Part shown: positions 51,548 to 61,785 of the stretch, one piece after another
Layout of the letters: the number at the start of each line of letters is the position of its first letter
How positions within the stretch are numbered: position 1 is the stretch's first letter
From: Pseudomonas shahriarae
GTDB lineage: Bacteria > Pseudomonadota > Gammaproteobacteria > Pseudomonadales > Pseudomonadaceae
Reading direction: 5' to 3'
DNA: 64,000 bases
NCBI RefSeq assembly: GCF_014268455.2
Contig: NZ_CP077085.1
Location: 1,364,001 to 1,428,000 of the forward strand
The notes under the pieces: generated by a model
Told to the model about the DNA's origin: nothing
The model's input: only the letters and a program-made list of their open reading frames with translations
Database searches by the model: none
Position numbers and translations under genes: made by a program

Positions 51548-54076
51548 TCAGCTCAACGGCCAATGGTGTTGGCAGGCTTGGCGCACGGCGCCGGCGCTGC
51601 TCAGGTTGAGCAGGGCCTGGCTCAGTTGCCGGCATTGCGCGGCGTCGAGGTGACGCACGCGGTCTTTGATGGCGGCAATCTGCGGCGGGCTGACGGACAG
51701 CTCCCGCACCCCCAGGCCCACCAGCACGGGGGTGGCCAGCGGGTCGGAAGCGAGGGCACCGCACACACCGACCCAGCGCCCGTGTTTAGCCGCGCCGCTG
51801 CAGGTCTGGGCGATCAGGCGCAGCAGCGCCGGGTGCAACGCATCGACCCGCGCGGCGAGGCCGGCGTGGTCGCGGTCCATGGCCAGGGTGTACTGGGACA
51901 GGTCATTGGTGCCGATCGACAAAAAGTCCGCGTGCTCGGCCAGTTGCTCAGCCATCAGCGCGGCGGCCGGGACTTCGATCATCACCCCCAGTTCCGGGCG
52001 CTGGGTCAGTTGCAGTTCGGCGCACAGTTCATCGAGGCGCTGGCGAATGTGCAGCAACTCGTCGACTTCACTGACCATCGGCAACAGGATCCGGCAACGT
52101 TGCAACGGGCTGACCTGCAGCAGGGCACGCAGTTGCTGGTCGAGCAGTTCCGGGCGCACCTGGGCCATGCGAATACCGCGCAGGCCCAGTACCGGATTGG
52201 CTTCGGCGGGCAAGGGCAGGTAGTCGAGTTGCTTGTCGCCGCCGACATCAATGGTGCGGATGATCACCGATTTGTCGCCCATGGCGTCCATTACCGCTTG
52301 ATAGGCCTGGCGCTGTTCCTGTTCATCGGGCGCGGTGCGGCGGTCGACAAACAGAAACTCGGTGCGCAACAGACCCACGCCATCGGCGCCGTTGTCATAG
52401 GCGATCTGCGCCTCGCTGCTGGAGGCGACATTGGCGGCCACTTCAATGCCCACGCCATCCAGGGTGCTGGCGGCAGCATGGGCCTGGGCCTGTTGCAGCT
52501 GGCGCCGCTGTTTCTGCGCATCGCGGATCTGGTGGACCTGGGCGTGGCGGGCATCGTCCGGGTTGAGTTCCAGGCGCCCATTGGCGGCGTCCAGCACCAC
52601 CCGTTGCCCTTGGGTTATTGCCAATACTTCACTGCCCAGCGCCACCACGCAGGGCAAGTCTTTGCCCCTGGCCAGGATCGCCACATGGGACGTGGCGCCG
52701 CCTTCGGCCATGCAGATACCGGCCGCGTTTTGCGCGCTCAGTTGCAGCAGGTCCGAAGGCGTCAGCTCGTGGGCGACAACAATCGCGCCGGCGGGCAATT
52801 CGAACTGCCAGGCTTCGCCCAGCAGTGCGCGCAGCACCCGTTGCTGCAAGTCCCGCAGGTCGTTGGCACGTTCGGCAAACAACGGCTTGCCCAAGCCCAG
52901 CAACACCGCGCATTGGGCCTGGATCGCATCGCGCCAGGCATGGGTGGCGGCGCTGCCGTGCTCGATGGCAGCGGTGGCGGCCTCCAGCAGGGTCGGGTCT
53001 TCCAGCAGCGCCAGGTGGGCGGCGAAGATCTCTTCTTCCTCGACGGCCTGGCGCTGGCGGGCGTGCTCCAGGGTATTGCGGATTTCGCCGCGCACCTGTT
53101 CCAGGGCGCTGTCCAGGTGCTGCAACTGCTCATGGCGCGCATGGTTACGTGGGTCTTCTGGCAACTCGATGCTGTTGAGCCGGAACAACGGCCCGCAGAC
53201 CAGGCCCGGCGCGGCGCACACCCCTTGCAATACGCCTGCTTCACGGTTGACTGGACGCGCAGCGGCTATCACCGGGGCCTGTACGGCTTCGGCAGTGGTG
53301 AGCGAAAGGGCGGCGACCAGTGCCTGCAGCGCCGCGTCGCAATCCTGGCCACGGCACGTGACCTGCACTTCATCCTGTTCACCAATGCCCAGCCCCATCA
53401 AGCCGATCAGGCTGGCGCACGACGCCGATTTGCCGGCGAAATGCAGCTGCGACAGGCTGCTGAAACCCTGGGCGGTCTTGCGGATCAGCGCTGCGGGCCG
53501 CGCATGCAGGCCGCCGCGATGGGTGATGCGCACGCTGGCACTGGCGTGCGCCTCGGCGGTGTCGGCCATCACGGGCTGCACGACGCCAGCCTGACGCGCA
53601 ACGATGCGCAGCAGGGCTTCGCCGACCTTGACGGCGTTCACGGCCACGGGGCGCAGTTCGAACTGCTCACCGTTAGTGAGGATGATCAGGCTGACCAGGC
53701 TTTTGCACTGGCGGGCGATGCGATCCAGGTCAAAGCGCACCAGGGGCTGCCCATTGCTGACCCGTGCGCCTTGCTGGACCAGCAAGGCAAAGCCTTCGCC
53801 TTGCAGTTCGACGGTGTCGATGCCCACATGCAGCAGCACCTCGGCGCCATTGTCGGCGCGGATAGTCAGGGCGTGGCCGGTACGGGCAACGTGGATCACG
53901 ACCCCGGCACACGGCGCATGCAGGCAATCGTTGAGGGGGTCGATGGCAATCCCGTCGCCCATGGCGCCACTGGCGAACACGTCGTCAGGCACATTGCCCA
54001 GGGTCAGCACTGGCCCGCTGAGGGGGGCGCTGAGGGTGAGGTCATTATTATTGTCGGGCATGGGCACGGTACTCAT
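51548..54076 (-). CDS. nagF: PTS multiphosphoryl protein EIIA(Glc)-HPr-EI, GlcNAc-linked
   Basis: Fusion of 842 residues, the counterpart of the tre-linked 843-residue protein. EIIA phospho-His is H83 in VLLHVGIDTVE, the HPr motif is HRGGLHARPAALI, and EI has the active His in GGATSHVAILARG plus GLLRTEFLFVDR and GTNDLSQYTLAMDRDH. It would phosphorylate NagE, whose gene starts 26 bp downstream. ATG 54076 is taken although its Shine-Dalgarno is weak; an ATG at 54061 is the alternative. The symbol nagF follows naming used for such nag-linked fusions. Confidence 0.92.
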   Translation of the reverse strand: MSTVPMPDNNNDLTLSAPLSGPVLTLGNVPDDVFASGAMGDGIAIDPLNDCLHAPCAGVVIHVARTGHALTIRADNGAEVLLHVGIDTVELQGEGFALLVQQGARVSNGQPLVRFDLDRIARQCKSLVSLIILTNGEQFELRPVAVNAVKVGEALLRIVARQAGVVQPVMADTAEAHASASVRITHRGGLHARPAALIRKTAQGFSSLSQLHFAGKSASCASLIGLMGLGIGEQDEVQVTCRGQDCDAALQALVAALSLTTAEAVQAPVIAAARPVNREAGVLQGVCAAPGLVCGPLFRLNSIELPEDPRNHARHEQLQHLDSALEQVRGEIRNTLEHARQRQAVEEEEIFAAHLALLEDPTLLEAATAAIEHGSAATHAWRDAIQAQCAVLLGLGKPLFAERANDLRDLQQRVLRALLGEAWQFELPAGAIVVAHELTPSDLLQLSAQNAAGICMAEGGATSHVAILARGKDLPCVVALGSEVLAITQGQRVVLDAANGRLELNPDDARHAQVHQIRDAQKQRRQLQQAQAHAAASTLDGVGIEVAANVASSSEAQIAYDNGADGVGLLRTEFLFVDRRTAPDEQEQRQAYQAVMDAMGDKSVIIRTIDVGGDKQLDYLPLPAEANPVLGLRGIRMAQVRPELLDQQLRALLQVSPLQRCRILLPMVSEVDELLHIRQRLDELCAELQLTQRPELGVMIEVPAAALMAEQLAEHADFLSIGTNDLSQYTLAMDRDHAGLAARVDALHPALLRLIAQTCSGAAKHGRWVGVCGALASDPLATPVLVGLGVRELSVSPPQIAAIKDRVRHLDAAQCRQLSQALLNLSSAGAVRQACQHHWPLS

Positions 54077-54097
54077 CAGGAAACGACAGAAATCAAC

Positions 54098-55100
54098 TCA
54101 GTGGGTGCGAGTGACTTTGCTCAGGTGGCGGGGCTGGTCCGGGTCCATGCCCCGGGCCTGCGCCAGGCCGGCGGCCATCACGTAGAAGCTCTGGATTGCC
54201 AGGATCGGGTCCAGGGCCGGGTGTTCGGCGCGGCTGAGGGTCAGGTCGCGTTCGGCGATATCGTCGGGCGCGGCCAGCAGCACCCGAGCCCCGCGCTGGC
54301 GCATTTCCGTGGCCAGGCTCAGCAGGCCCGGCTGTTCGGCGCCGCGCGGGGCGAACACCAGCAACGGGTAGTTATCGTCGATCAAGGCCATCGGCCCGTG
54401 GCGCACTTCGGCGCTGCTGAAGGCTTCGGCCTGGATCGCCGAGGTTTCCTTGAGCTTGAGCGCGGCTTCCTGAGCGATGGCAAACCCGGCGCCACGGCCG
54501 ATGACCATCAGGCGCTGGCAGTCGCGCAGGGCGTCGATGGCCAGGCTCCAATCCTGGGTCGCCGCTTCGCGCAGGCCGGCAGGCAGGGCGTGGCAAGCTT
54601 CGAGCAGGCCGTCTTCCTGATTCCAGTGCCCGACCAGTTGGGCGCTGGCGCTCAAGGTGGCGATAAAACTCTTGGTCGCGGCCACGCTACGCTCGGGGCC
54701 GGCGCACAGCGGCACATGGAATTCGCAGGCGGCTTCCAGGGGCGAGTCTTCAGCGTTGACCATCGACACACTCAAGGCCCCGCGCTTGCGCAGCAGGCGC
54801 AGGCTGTTGACCAGGTCCGGGCTCTGCCCCGACTGAGAGAAGCCGAAGGCCGCCTGGCCGCTGACTTTCAGCGGCGCCTGCGCCAGGGTCACCACCGACA
54901 TCGGCAGCGACGCCACGGGAACGCCCACATGCTGCATGGTCAGGTAGGCGAAGTAACTGGCGGCGTGGTCCGAACTGCCACGGGCGACGGTCATCGCCAC
55001 TTGCGGCGGCTGGCGGCGCAGGCGGCCGGCGACCTCGGCCAGCAGCGGGTCGAGGCATTGCAGTTGGGCCGCGACGGCCTCACAGGAGGACAGGGCCTCT

Positions 55101-55120
<20 letters not shown>
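54098..55120 (-). CDS. SIS-domain glucosamine-6-phosphate deaminase, NagB-II type
   Basis: Protein of 340 residues with two sugar-isomerase (SIS) domains like the isomerase half of GlmS: VARGSSDHAASYFAYL and FGFSQSGQSPDLV in the first, VIGRGAGFAIAQEAALKLKE in the second. In nag loci this class converts glucosamine 6-phosphate to fructose 6-phosphate and ammonia in place of classical NagB. The start is TTG 55120, which has AAGGAG six bases upstream; ATG 55108 in the same frame lacks a ribosome site at proper distance. It overlaps the end of nagA by 20 bp. Confidence 0.88.
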
Positions 55121-56207
<1,087 letters not shown>

Positions 56208-56216
56208 GGCAGTTCT

Positions 56217-56975
56217 CTAAGGCCGCAGTTCGGCGGAAAAGTCGTACCTACGCAGCTCAGCGACAAAGTCGTAGTAGTCGTTGCGGCAGTAGGTGTCGGT
56301 GATTTCGATCGGCGTGTTGTCGGCGGTGTAGCCGACTCGGGTCATCAGCAGCATGGCGGTGCCGGGGGCGATGCCCACCAGGGCGGCGAACTCATCCGAG
56401 GCGTTGATGGCCTGGATATGTTGCAGGGCCCGCACCACCGGTTTGCCGATGCCTTCCAGGTATTCGTAGAGCGAGCTGCCGATGGCCTGGGGGGTGGGCA
56501 CGATCGAGGCGGGCAGGGCGCTCATTTCAATGGCCATCACGGTGTCATCTGCCTTGCGCAGGCGCTTGAGCCGCGCCACTTTGTCGGTGGGCGACAGGCA
56601 CAGGCGGATCAGCTCTTCGTGGGTCGGCGGGGTGATCTCGCGCACCAGCCACTGGGAGCTGGGGGCAAACCCCTTGAGCCGCAGCATTTCGCTGAACCCC
56701 GAGAGGCGTGACAGCGGCTGTTCCAGGCGTGGCGTAATAAACGTGCCAGAGCCCTGGCTGCGGCGGATCAGGCCTTGGGCAAACAACACTTCCAGCGCTT
56801 TACGGGCGGTGACCCGGGAAATACCCAACTGCTCGCTGAGCACACGCTCCGAGGGCAAGGCCTGCTCGGATTTCCACTGGCCAGCATGGATCGCCGCTTC
56901 GAGGTTGCGGGCCAGTTGCAGGTACAACGGCGTGGATTGTCGGTCGTCAGGACGCAGGGTCTGGATGGGATTCAT
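56217..56975 (-). CDS. nagR: GlcNAc regulator NagR/NagQ-type, GntR/HutC family
   Basis: Repressor of 252 residues with an N-terminal GntR winged helix (ALPSERVLSEQLGISRVTARK) and a UTRA effector domain expected to bind GlcNAc 6-phosphate or glucosamine 6-phosphate. It is the first gene of the nag operon and so is probably autoregulated. Two repeats built from TGGTAT lie upstream, one filling the spacer of a consensus-like promoter, consistent with HutC-family GlcNAc regulators that bind TGGTAT-type half sites. Confidence 0.9.
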   Translation of the reverse strand: MNPIQTLRPDDRQSTPLYLQLARNLEAAIHAGQWKSEQALPSERVLSEQLGISRVTARKALEVLFAQGLIRRSQGSGTFITPRLEQPLSRLSGFSEMLRLKGFAPSSQWLVREITPPTHEELIRLCLSPTDKVARLKRLRKADDTVMAIEMSALPASIVPTPQAIGSSLYEYLEGIGKPVVRALQHIQAINASDEFAALVGIAPGTAMLLMTRVGYTADNTPIEITDTYCRNDYYDFVAELRRYDFSAELRP

Positions 56976-57026
56976 CTGTAGGGTTTCCGATGCGTTATTG
57001 GAGTGTTGTCGCCCGGTAATGGCCGG

Positions 57027-57055
57027 AAATTAATACCACTTAAATACCATGTCAA
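57027..57055 (-). promoter_or_regulatory. nag operon promoter with operator in the spacer
   Basis: On the minus strand: TTGACA (57055-57050), then TGGTATTTAAGTGGTAT filling exactly 17 bp (57049-57033), then TAATTT (57032-57027). A repressor on the TGGTAT repeat would cover the promoter core. It is 51 bp upstream of nagR. Confidence 0.7.
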
Positions 57056-57104
57056 TGCCGCCAAAAGCGTGCGGAACCGGCTTGCAGGGCACTTTTTCAG
57101 GGGG

Positions 57105-57121
57105 TGGTATCAAGTGGTATT
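57105..57121. promoter_or_regulatory. Second TGGTAT repeat, candidate NagR operator
   Basis: TGGTATCAAGTGGTATT on the plus strand, an inverted copy of the operator at 57033-57049. Centre-to-centre distance is 72 bp, close to seven helical turns, which would suit looping between two repressor dimers. Confidence 0.65.
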
Positions 57122-57150
57122 AGAGAGGTCTTTGTCGCGCGCAGAAACGC

Positions 57151-57192
57151 ACAGCCCCCGCCGATGAAATGGTATTCACCGGCAGGGGCTGT
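57151..57192. terminator. Hairpin after the L,D-transpeptidase gene
   Basis: ACAGCCCC-C-GCCG pairs with CGGC-A-GGGGCTGT around a loop that contains another TGGTAT. It lies between the ldt stop and the nag promoter. The T tract is good only on the plus-strand side (57205-57212), so its role for minus-strand transcripts is uncertain. Confidence 0.45.
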
Positions 57193-57236
57193 GGCAGAGG
57201 CAGGTTTTTTTTGAATTATTTTACCAACGGTCGAAG

Positions 57237-57740
57237 TTACGGACGGATCTCGATCATCGTGCCGTCCTTGACCAGGTTCCACACTTCGCGCATGTCGACA
57301 TTGCGCATGCCGATGCAGCCGTCGGTCCAGTCCAGGGTGTGGAACCACTGTTCCGGATACTCCTCACTGTCTGGCGTGCCGTGGATCATGATCATGCTGC
57401 CGGGCTTGACCCCTTCGCGGCGGGCGCGGGCGGCATCGCTGATATTGGGGTAGGAGATATGCATGGACAGGTTGAAACGGTCGCTGGTCTTGCGCCAGTC
57501 GATCCAGTAGAAGCCTTCCGGGGTGCGGCGGTCGCCTTCGATCAGCTTGTGGCCCTTGGGGTTCTTGCCCAGGGAGATGCGGTAGGTCTTCAGCGGTTTG
57601 CCGTCGTGGATCAGTTGCAACTGATGGGCGGACTTGAGCACCAGGATCTTATCGACGGTTTTACCGCCCAGGGTTTGCAGGGTGGTGGCTGACGACAGGG
57701 TGACGAACGACAGGCAGAGCAGAGCAAGCAACCAACGCAT
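57237..57740 (-). CDS. L,D-transpeptidase family protein (YkuD domain)
   Basis: Secreted protein of 167 residues: signal peptide MRWLLALLCLSFVTLSSA, then a YkuD catalytic domain. The active-site signature is present as MIHGTPDSEEYPEQ followed by DWTDGCIGMRNVDM, giving His and nucleophile Cys. Such enzymes make 3-3 cross-links in peptidoglycan or attach or release proteins from it. ATG 57740 is chosen; the longer frame runs 53 codons upstream into the Nudix gene. Codirectional with the Nudix gene, 35 bp apart. Confidence 0.9.
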   Translation of the reverse strand: MRWLLALLCLSFVTLSSATTLQTLGGKTVDKILVLKSAHQLQLIHDGKPLKTYRISLGKNPKGHKLIEGDRRTPEGFYWIDWRKTSDRFNLSMHISYPNISDAARARREGVKPGSMIMIHGTPDSEEYPEQWFHTLDWTDGCIGMRNVDMREVWNLVKDGTMIEIRP

Positions 57741-57775
57741 TGCAGCGGTATCCCTTTGACGGTGACCTTCGATTG

Positions 57776-58324
57776 TTATTGTGCAGGGTGAGTCAAGGGT
57801 GGCACCGATTCGCTGCGCACGGGAAACACCTGTTGCCGACGGTCGGCGAAAAAGCATTCTAGGGTACGCCGTACCGTGCGGAAAGCCAGGTCGGACCAAG
57901 GGATGTCCGCTTCATCGAACAGTTTGACTTCCAGGCTCTCGGGGCCGGCGGCAAAGTCCAGGTCGATCAGTTCGGCGCGGTAGAAGATATGCACCTGGCT
58001 GATGTGCGGTACGTCGATCAGCGTGTAGATCGTCAGGTTGCGCACCCTGGCGCAGGCTTCTTCGAGGGTTTCGCGCATTGCGCCCTGTTCCACGGTCTCG
58101 CCGTTTTCCATAAAACCTGCCGGCAGGGTCCAGTAGCCCAGGCGCGGCTCGATGGCGCGCCGGCACAGCAGCACTTGGTTGCCCCAGACGGGCAGGGTGC
58201 CGGCGACGATATTGGGATTCTGATAGTGAATGGTCTGACAGTGGTCACACACATAACGCAGGCGCGCGTCGCCTTCGGGAATGCGCTGGATGACCGGTTT
58301 ACCGCACTGGCTGCAGAAGTTCAT
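57776..58324 (-). CDS. Nudix hydrolase with N-terminal zinc ribbon
   Basis: Protein of 182 residues. The N-terminus has a zinc ribbon (FCSQCGKPV and YVCDHCQTIHY), followed by the Nudix domain. The Nudix box is GFMENGETVEQGAMRETLEE, with the REtxEE core intact (the final EExG glycine is alanine, EEACA). This layout is found in NudC-like and ADP-ribose/NADH-type pyrophosphatases, but the substrate cannot be fixed. ATG 58324 is chosen because the zinc ribbon starts there. Divergent from the CoA-type Nudix gene. Confidence 0.87.
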   Translation of the reverse strand: MNFCSQCGKPVIQRIPEGDARLRYVCDHCQTIHYQNPNIVAGTLPVWGNQVLLCRRAIEPRLGYWTLPAGFMENGETVEQGAMRETLEEACARVRNLTIYTLIDVPHISQVHIFYRAELIDLDFAAGPESLEVKLFDEADIPWSDLAFRTVRRTLECFFADRRQQVFPVRSESVPPLTHPAQ

Positions 58325-58470
58325 GCTTGGGTTCCTGGGGACTGCGCCTATCTTGGCGTGCAGGGCAGTGGCCTGCAAGTTGTCGTTTAGCGACACGGCC
58401 GGGGTTTTGGGGTTGGGCACCCGTACGCTTTGGTGCATGATGCAAGGTAGCCAACAGATCGAGATGACTC

Positions 58471-59073
58471 ATGCTGGACGAGCTACTTCGCCGGGTAACC
58501 AATCACACGCCACGCACGCTGGAAACTGACAGCCGTTTCCCCGAGGCCGCCGTGCTGGTGCCGATTACCCGCAGTGACGAACCCGAGCTGATCCTGACCC
58601 TGCGTGCCAGCGGCCTGTCGACCCATGGCGGCGAAGTGGCGTTTCCGGGTGGGCGCCGTGACCCCGAAGACCCGGACCTGGTGTTCACCGCGCTGCGCGA
58701 GGCCGAAGAGGAAATCGGCCTGCCACCGGGCCTGGTGGAAGTGATCGGGCCCTTGAGCCCCCTGATCTCCCTGCACGGCATCCGCGTGACCCCGTATGTG
58801 GGTGTGATCCCCGACTATGTCGAATACCTGGCCAACGATGCCGAGATTGCCGCCGTATTCAGCGTGCCCCTGGAGTTTTTCCGCCAGGACCCGCGTGAGC
58901 ACACCCACCGTATCGACTACCAGGGCCGCAGTTGGTACGTGCCCAGCTATCGCTTTGGTGAATACAAGATCTGGGGCCTGACGGCGATCATGATCGTCGA
59001 GTTGATCAACCTGCTCTATGACGATGCCGACATCAGCCTGCACCGTCCGCCGAAAAGCTTTATCAATACTTAA
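58471..59073 (+). CDS. CoA pyrophosphatase-type Nudix hydrolase
   Basis: Protein of 200 residues with the Nudix box GGRRDPEDPDLVFTALREAE followed by EEIGLPPG, and the upstream segment LILTLRASGLSTHGGEVAFP that marks the NudL/CoA-diphosphatase subgroup. Expected products are 4'-phosphopantetheine and 3',5'-ADP. ATG 58471; first gene of a run with a gamma-carbonic anhydrase gene 35 bp downstream. Confidence 0.9.
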   Translation: MLDELLRRVTNHTPRTLETDSRFPEAAVLVPITRSDEPELILTLRASGLSTHGGEVAFPGGRRDPEDPDLVFTALREAEEEIGLPPGLVEVIGPLSPLISLHGIRVTPYVGVIPDYVEYLANDAEIAAVFSVPLEFFRQDPREHTHRIDYQGRSWYVPSYRFGEYKIWGLTAIMIVELINLLYDDADISLHRPPKSFINT

Positions 59074-59108
59074 GCCATCGTTTGAATGGCAAGCCGTGAG
59101 GGAAGACC

Positions 59109-59633
59109 ATGAAATACCGCCTGGGCGATGCCCGCGTCGAGACACATCCACACAGCTGGGTAGCCCCCAATGCCACGCTGGTGGGTAAGGTCAAGCTGGA
59201 GGAGGGCGCCAACGTCTGGTTCAACGCGGTGTTGCGTGGCGACAACGAACTGATCCTGATCGGCAAGAACAGCAACGTGCAGGACGGCAGCGTGATGCAC
59301 ACAGACATGGGCTACCCGCTGACCCTGGGCACCGGTGTGACGGTGGGGCATAACGCCATGCTGCATGGCTGTACCGTCGGCGACTACAGCCTGATTGGCA
59401 TCAATGCGGTGATCCTCAACGGCGCCAAGATTGGCCGGCACTGCATCATCGGCGCCAATTCGTTGATCGGCGAAGGCAAGGAAATCCCTGATGGCTCGCT
59501 GGTAATGGGCTCCCCCGGCAAGGTGGTGCGGGAATTGACCGAGCAACAGAAGAACATGCTGGAGGCCAGTGCTGCGCACTATGTGCATAACTCTCAGCGC
59601 TACGCCCGTGACCTGGTCGAGCAGCCGGAATGA
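59109..59633 (+). CDS. Gamma-carbonic anhydrase family protein
   Basis: Left-handed beta-helix protein of 174 residues made of hexapeptide repeats ([31 protein letters not shown]). The zinc histidines are in [19 protein letters not shown]. It resembles E. coli YrdA/PaaY. Catalytic activity varies in this family, so the name is structural rather than functional. The stop overlaps the next gene by 4 bp (ATGA). Confidence 0.88.
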   Translation: MKYRLGDARVETHPHSWVAPNATLVGKVKLEEGANVWFNAVLRGDNELILIGKNSNVQDGSVMHTDMGYPLTLGTGVTVGHNAMLHGCTVGDYSLIGINAVILNGAKIGRHCIIGANSLIGEGKEIPDGSLVMGSPGKVVRELTEQQKNMLEASAAHYVHNSQRYARDLVEQPE

Positions 59634-59845
59634 ACCCGGTTGAACGCCCCGTCGCCTCGCCCTGCGTGAGCATTTGTGCGCTGGATGACGACGATATCTG
59701 CACCGGTTGCCAGCGCAATGTCGACGAAATCACCCGTTGGAGCCGCATGGACAACGCCGAGCGCCGGGTGGTGCTGGGGTTATGTCATGAGCGGGCGAAA
59801 GCCAGTGGGGTGTTGTGGATGATTCCTGGGAAATCTGGCGCCTGA
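59630..59845 (+). CDS. DUF1289 small Cys-rich protein
   Basis: 71 residues with the DUF1289 signature: [20 protein letters not shown] followed by [11 protein letters not shown]. The four cysteines probably bind a metal. Function unknown. The start overlaps the stop of the gamma-carbonic anhydrase gene, so the two are coupled. Confidence 0.87.
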   Translation: MNPVERPVASPCVSICALDDDDICTGCQRNVDEITRWSRMDNAERRVVLGLCHERAKASGVLWMIPGKSGA

Positions 59846-59851
59846 CAGGGC

Positions 59852-59923
59852 GCTATCGCAGGCAAGCCAGCTCCCTCATTTTGAAATGCATTCCAATGTG
59901 GGAGCTGGCTTGCCTGCGATGAG
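59852..59923. repeat. REPIN, lower-GC subtype on both arms
   Basis: GCTATCGCAGGCAAGCCAGC on the left and GCTGGCTTGCCTGCGATGAG on the right, with about 25 bp between; one substitution in the left arm (CTCCCTCA). Confidence 0.85.
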
Positions 59924-59988
59924 GCCCCTCCAGACGACATCCCTTTAATTGTGTACCCTGTGCGCATTACCCACAGGTCCCTCGCCCC

Positions 59989-60456
59989 ATGCTCTTCCTG
60001 ATCGCCTATATCAGCAGCGTCGTGCTGATCAACTTCGCCTTTTCCACCGCCCCGCACCTGGATGTCATCTGGTCCGCCTGGGGTGGCCTGGTGTTTATCC
60101 TGCGGGACATGGTGCAAACGCGCTTCGGCCACGGGGCGATTATCGCCATGCTCGCGGCGCTGGTGCTGTCCTACATCACCTCCGATCCGTCCATCGCCCT
60201 GGCCAGCGCCACGGCGTTCGCGGTCTCCGAGTGCATCGACTGGCTGGTCTTCAGCATCACCAAGCGCCCGTTGCATGACCGGCTGTGGATCAGCTCGGCG
60301 CTGAGCATTCCCCTCGATACCTTTATCTTTTTTGGCCTGATCGGCGCGTTGACGCCGGCGGTGGTCGGTACCGCCCTGGCCTCGAAATTTGCCGGGGTCA
60401 CCGTGGTGTGGCTGGCCATGGCCTGGCGTTTGCGGCGCCAGCGTGTCGCCAACTGA
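59989..60456 (+). CDS. Short VUT/DUF165-like membrane protein
   Basis: Integral membrane protein of 155 residues with five to six hydrophobic segments. WGGLVFILRDMVQTRFGH and SATAFAVSECIDWLVFS resemble the vitamin-uptake (VUT)/YhhQ family that imports queuosine precursors. It is shorter than E. coli YhhQ (about 220 residues), so it may be a different branch of the family. ATG 59989; single gene between a REPIN and purT. Confidence 0.7.
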   Translation: MLFLIAYISSVVLINFAFSTAPHLDVIWSAWGGLVFILRDMVQTRFGHGAIIAMLAALVLSYITSDPSIALASATAFAVSECIDWLVFSITKRPLHDRLWISSALSIPLDTFIFFGLIGALTPAVVGTALASKFAGVTVVWLAMAWRLRRQRVAN

Positions 60457-60525
60457 GGCCAATGCCCGCCGTTCATGTAAAATGCCGGCCTTTCTCCCCC
60501 TGATCCGCTCCCCTGAGGACCTGAG

Positions 60526-61707
60526 ATGACCCGAATCGGAACTCCATTGTCGCCAACCGCGACCCGCGTATTGATGTGTGGCTGCGGTGAGCTGGGCAAG
60601 GAAGTGGTAATTGAGCTGCAGCGCCTGGGCGTTGAAGTGATTGCCGTGGATCGCTACGCCAACGCGCCGGCCATGCAGGTGGCGCATCGCAGCCACGTGA
60701 TCAACATGCTCGACGGCGCAGCCCTGCGTGCGGTGATCGAGGCGGAAAAGCCGCACTTCATCGTCCCGGAAATCGAAGCCATTGCCACCGGCACCCTGGT
60801 GGAACTGGAGGCTGAAGGCTTTACCGTGATCCCCACCGCCCGTGCGGCGCTGTTGACCATGAACCGTGAAGGCATCCGCCGCCTGGCCGCTGAAGAGCTG
60901 GACCTGCCGACCTCGCCGTACCATTTTGCCGACACCGTGGAAGACTACCGCAAGGCCGTCGAAGACCTCGGCTTCCCCTGCGTGGTCAAGCCGGTGATGA
61001 GTTCGTCGGGCAAGGGCCAAAGCCTGTTGCGTAGCGCCGATGACGTGCAGAAAGCCTGGGACTACGCCCAGGAAGGCGGGCGTGCAGGTAAAGGTCGGGT
61101 GATCATCGAAGGGTTTATCGACTTCGACTACGAAATCACCCTGCTGACCGTGCGTCACGTCGGTGGCACCACCTTCTGCGCGCCTGTGGGTCATCGTCAG
61201 GAGAAGGGCGACTACCAGGAATCCTGGCAGCCCCAGGCCATGAGCCCGGCGGCCCTGGCCGAATCCGAGCGCGTCGCCAAAGCCGTGACCGAGGCCCTGG
61301 GTGGTCGTGGTCTGTTTGGGGTCGAGCTGTTTATCAAGGGCGACCAGGTGTGGTTCAGCGAAGTCTCGCCGCGCCCTCACGACACCGGGCTGGTGACCCT
61401 GATTTCCCAGGACTTGTCGCAGTTTGCCCTGCACGCGCGGGCGATTCTTGGCCTGCCGATCCCATTGATCCGCCAGTTCGGGCCTTCGGCTTCGGCGGTG
61501 ATTCTGGTGGAGGGGCAATCGACCCGGACGGCGTTCGCCAACCTCGGCGCGGCCCTGAGCGAGCCGGATACCGCACTGCGTCTGTTCGGCAAGCCAGAAG
61601 TGAATGGTCAGCGCCGCATGGGCGTGGCGTTGGCGCGGGATGAGTCGATCGAGGCTGCCCGGGCCAAGGCGACCCGTGCTTCTCAAGCGGTGGTTGTAGA
61701 GCTGTAA
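60526..61707 (+). CDS. purT: Formate-dependent GAR transformylase PurT
   Basis: ATP-grasp enzyme of 393 residues that makes formyl-GAR from GAR, formate and ATP, the folate-independent step of purine synthesis. The N-terminal domain has [20 protein letters not shown]. The ATP-grasp part shows [36 protein letters not shown] and [20 protein letters not shown] 60526 follows GAGGA. Its product is the substrate of PurL, encoded 17 kb away in the window. Confidence 0.97.
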   Translation: MTRIGTPLSPTATRVLMCGCGELGKEVVIELQRLGVEVIAVDRYANAPAMQVAHRSHVINMLDGAALRAVIEAEKPHFIVPEIEAIATGTLVELEAEGFTVIPTARAALLTMNREGIRRLAAEELDLPTSPYHFADTVEDYRKAVEDLGFPCVVKPVMSSSGKGQSLLRSADDVQKAWDYAQEGGRAGKGRVIIEGFIDFDYEITLLTVRHVGGTTFCAPVGHRQEKGDYQESWQPQAMSPAALAESERVAKAVTEALGGRGLFGVELFIKGDQVWFSEVSPRPHDTGLVTLISQDLSQFALHARAILGLPIPLIRQFGPSASAVILVEGQSTRTAFANLGAALSEPDTALRLFGKPEVNGQRRMGVALARDESIEAARAKATRASQAVVVEL

Positions 61708-61710
61708 AAG

Positions 61711-61780
61711 CATCGCGGGCAAGCCCGCTCCCACATGTGGAAGGCGTTCCAGTGTGGGGGCGGGGTTACCCGCGATAGCG
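61711..61780. repeat. Diverged REPIN between convergent purT and the MFS gene
   Basis: CATCGCGGGCAAGCCCGCTC on the left; the right arm GGGGGCGGGGTTACCCGCGA carries several substitutions. Located at a convergent gene junction. Confidence 0.75.
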
Positions 61781-61785
61781 GTCTA

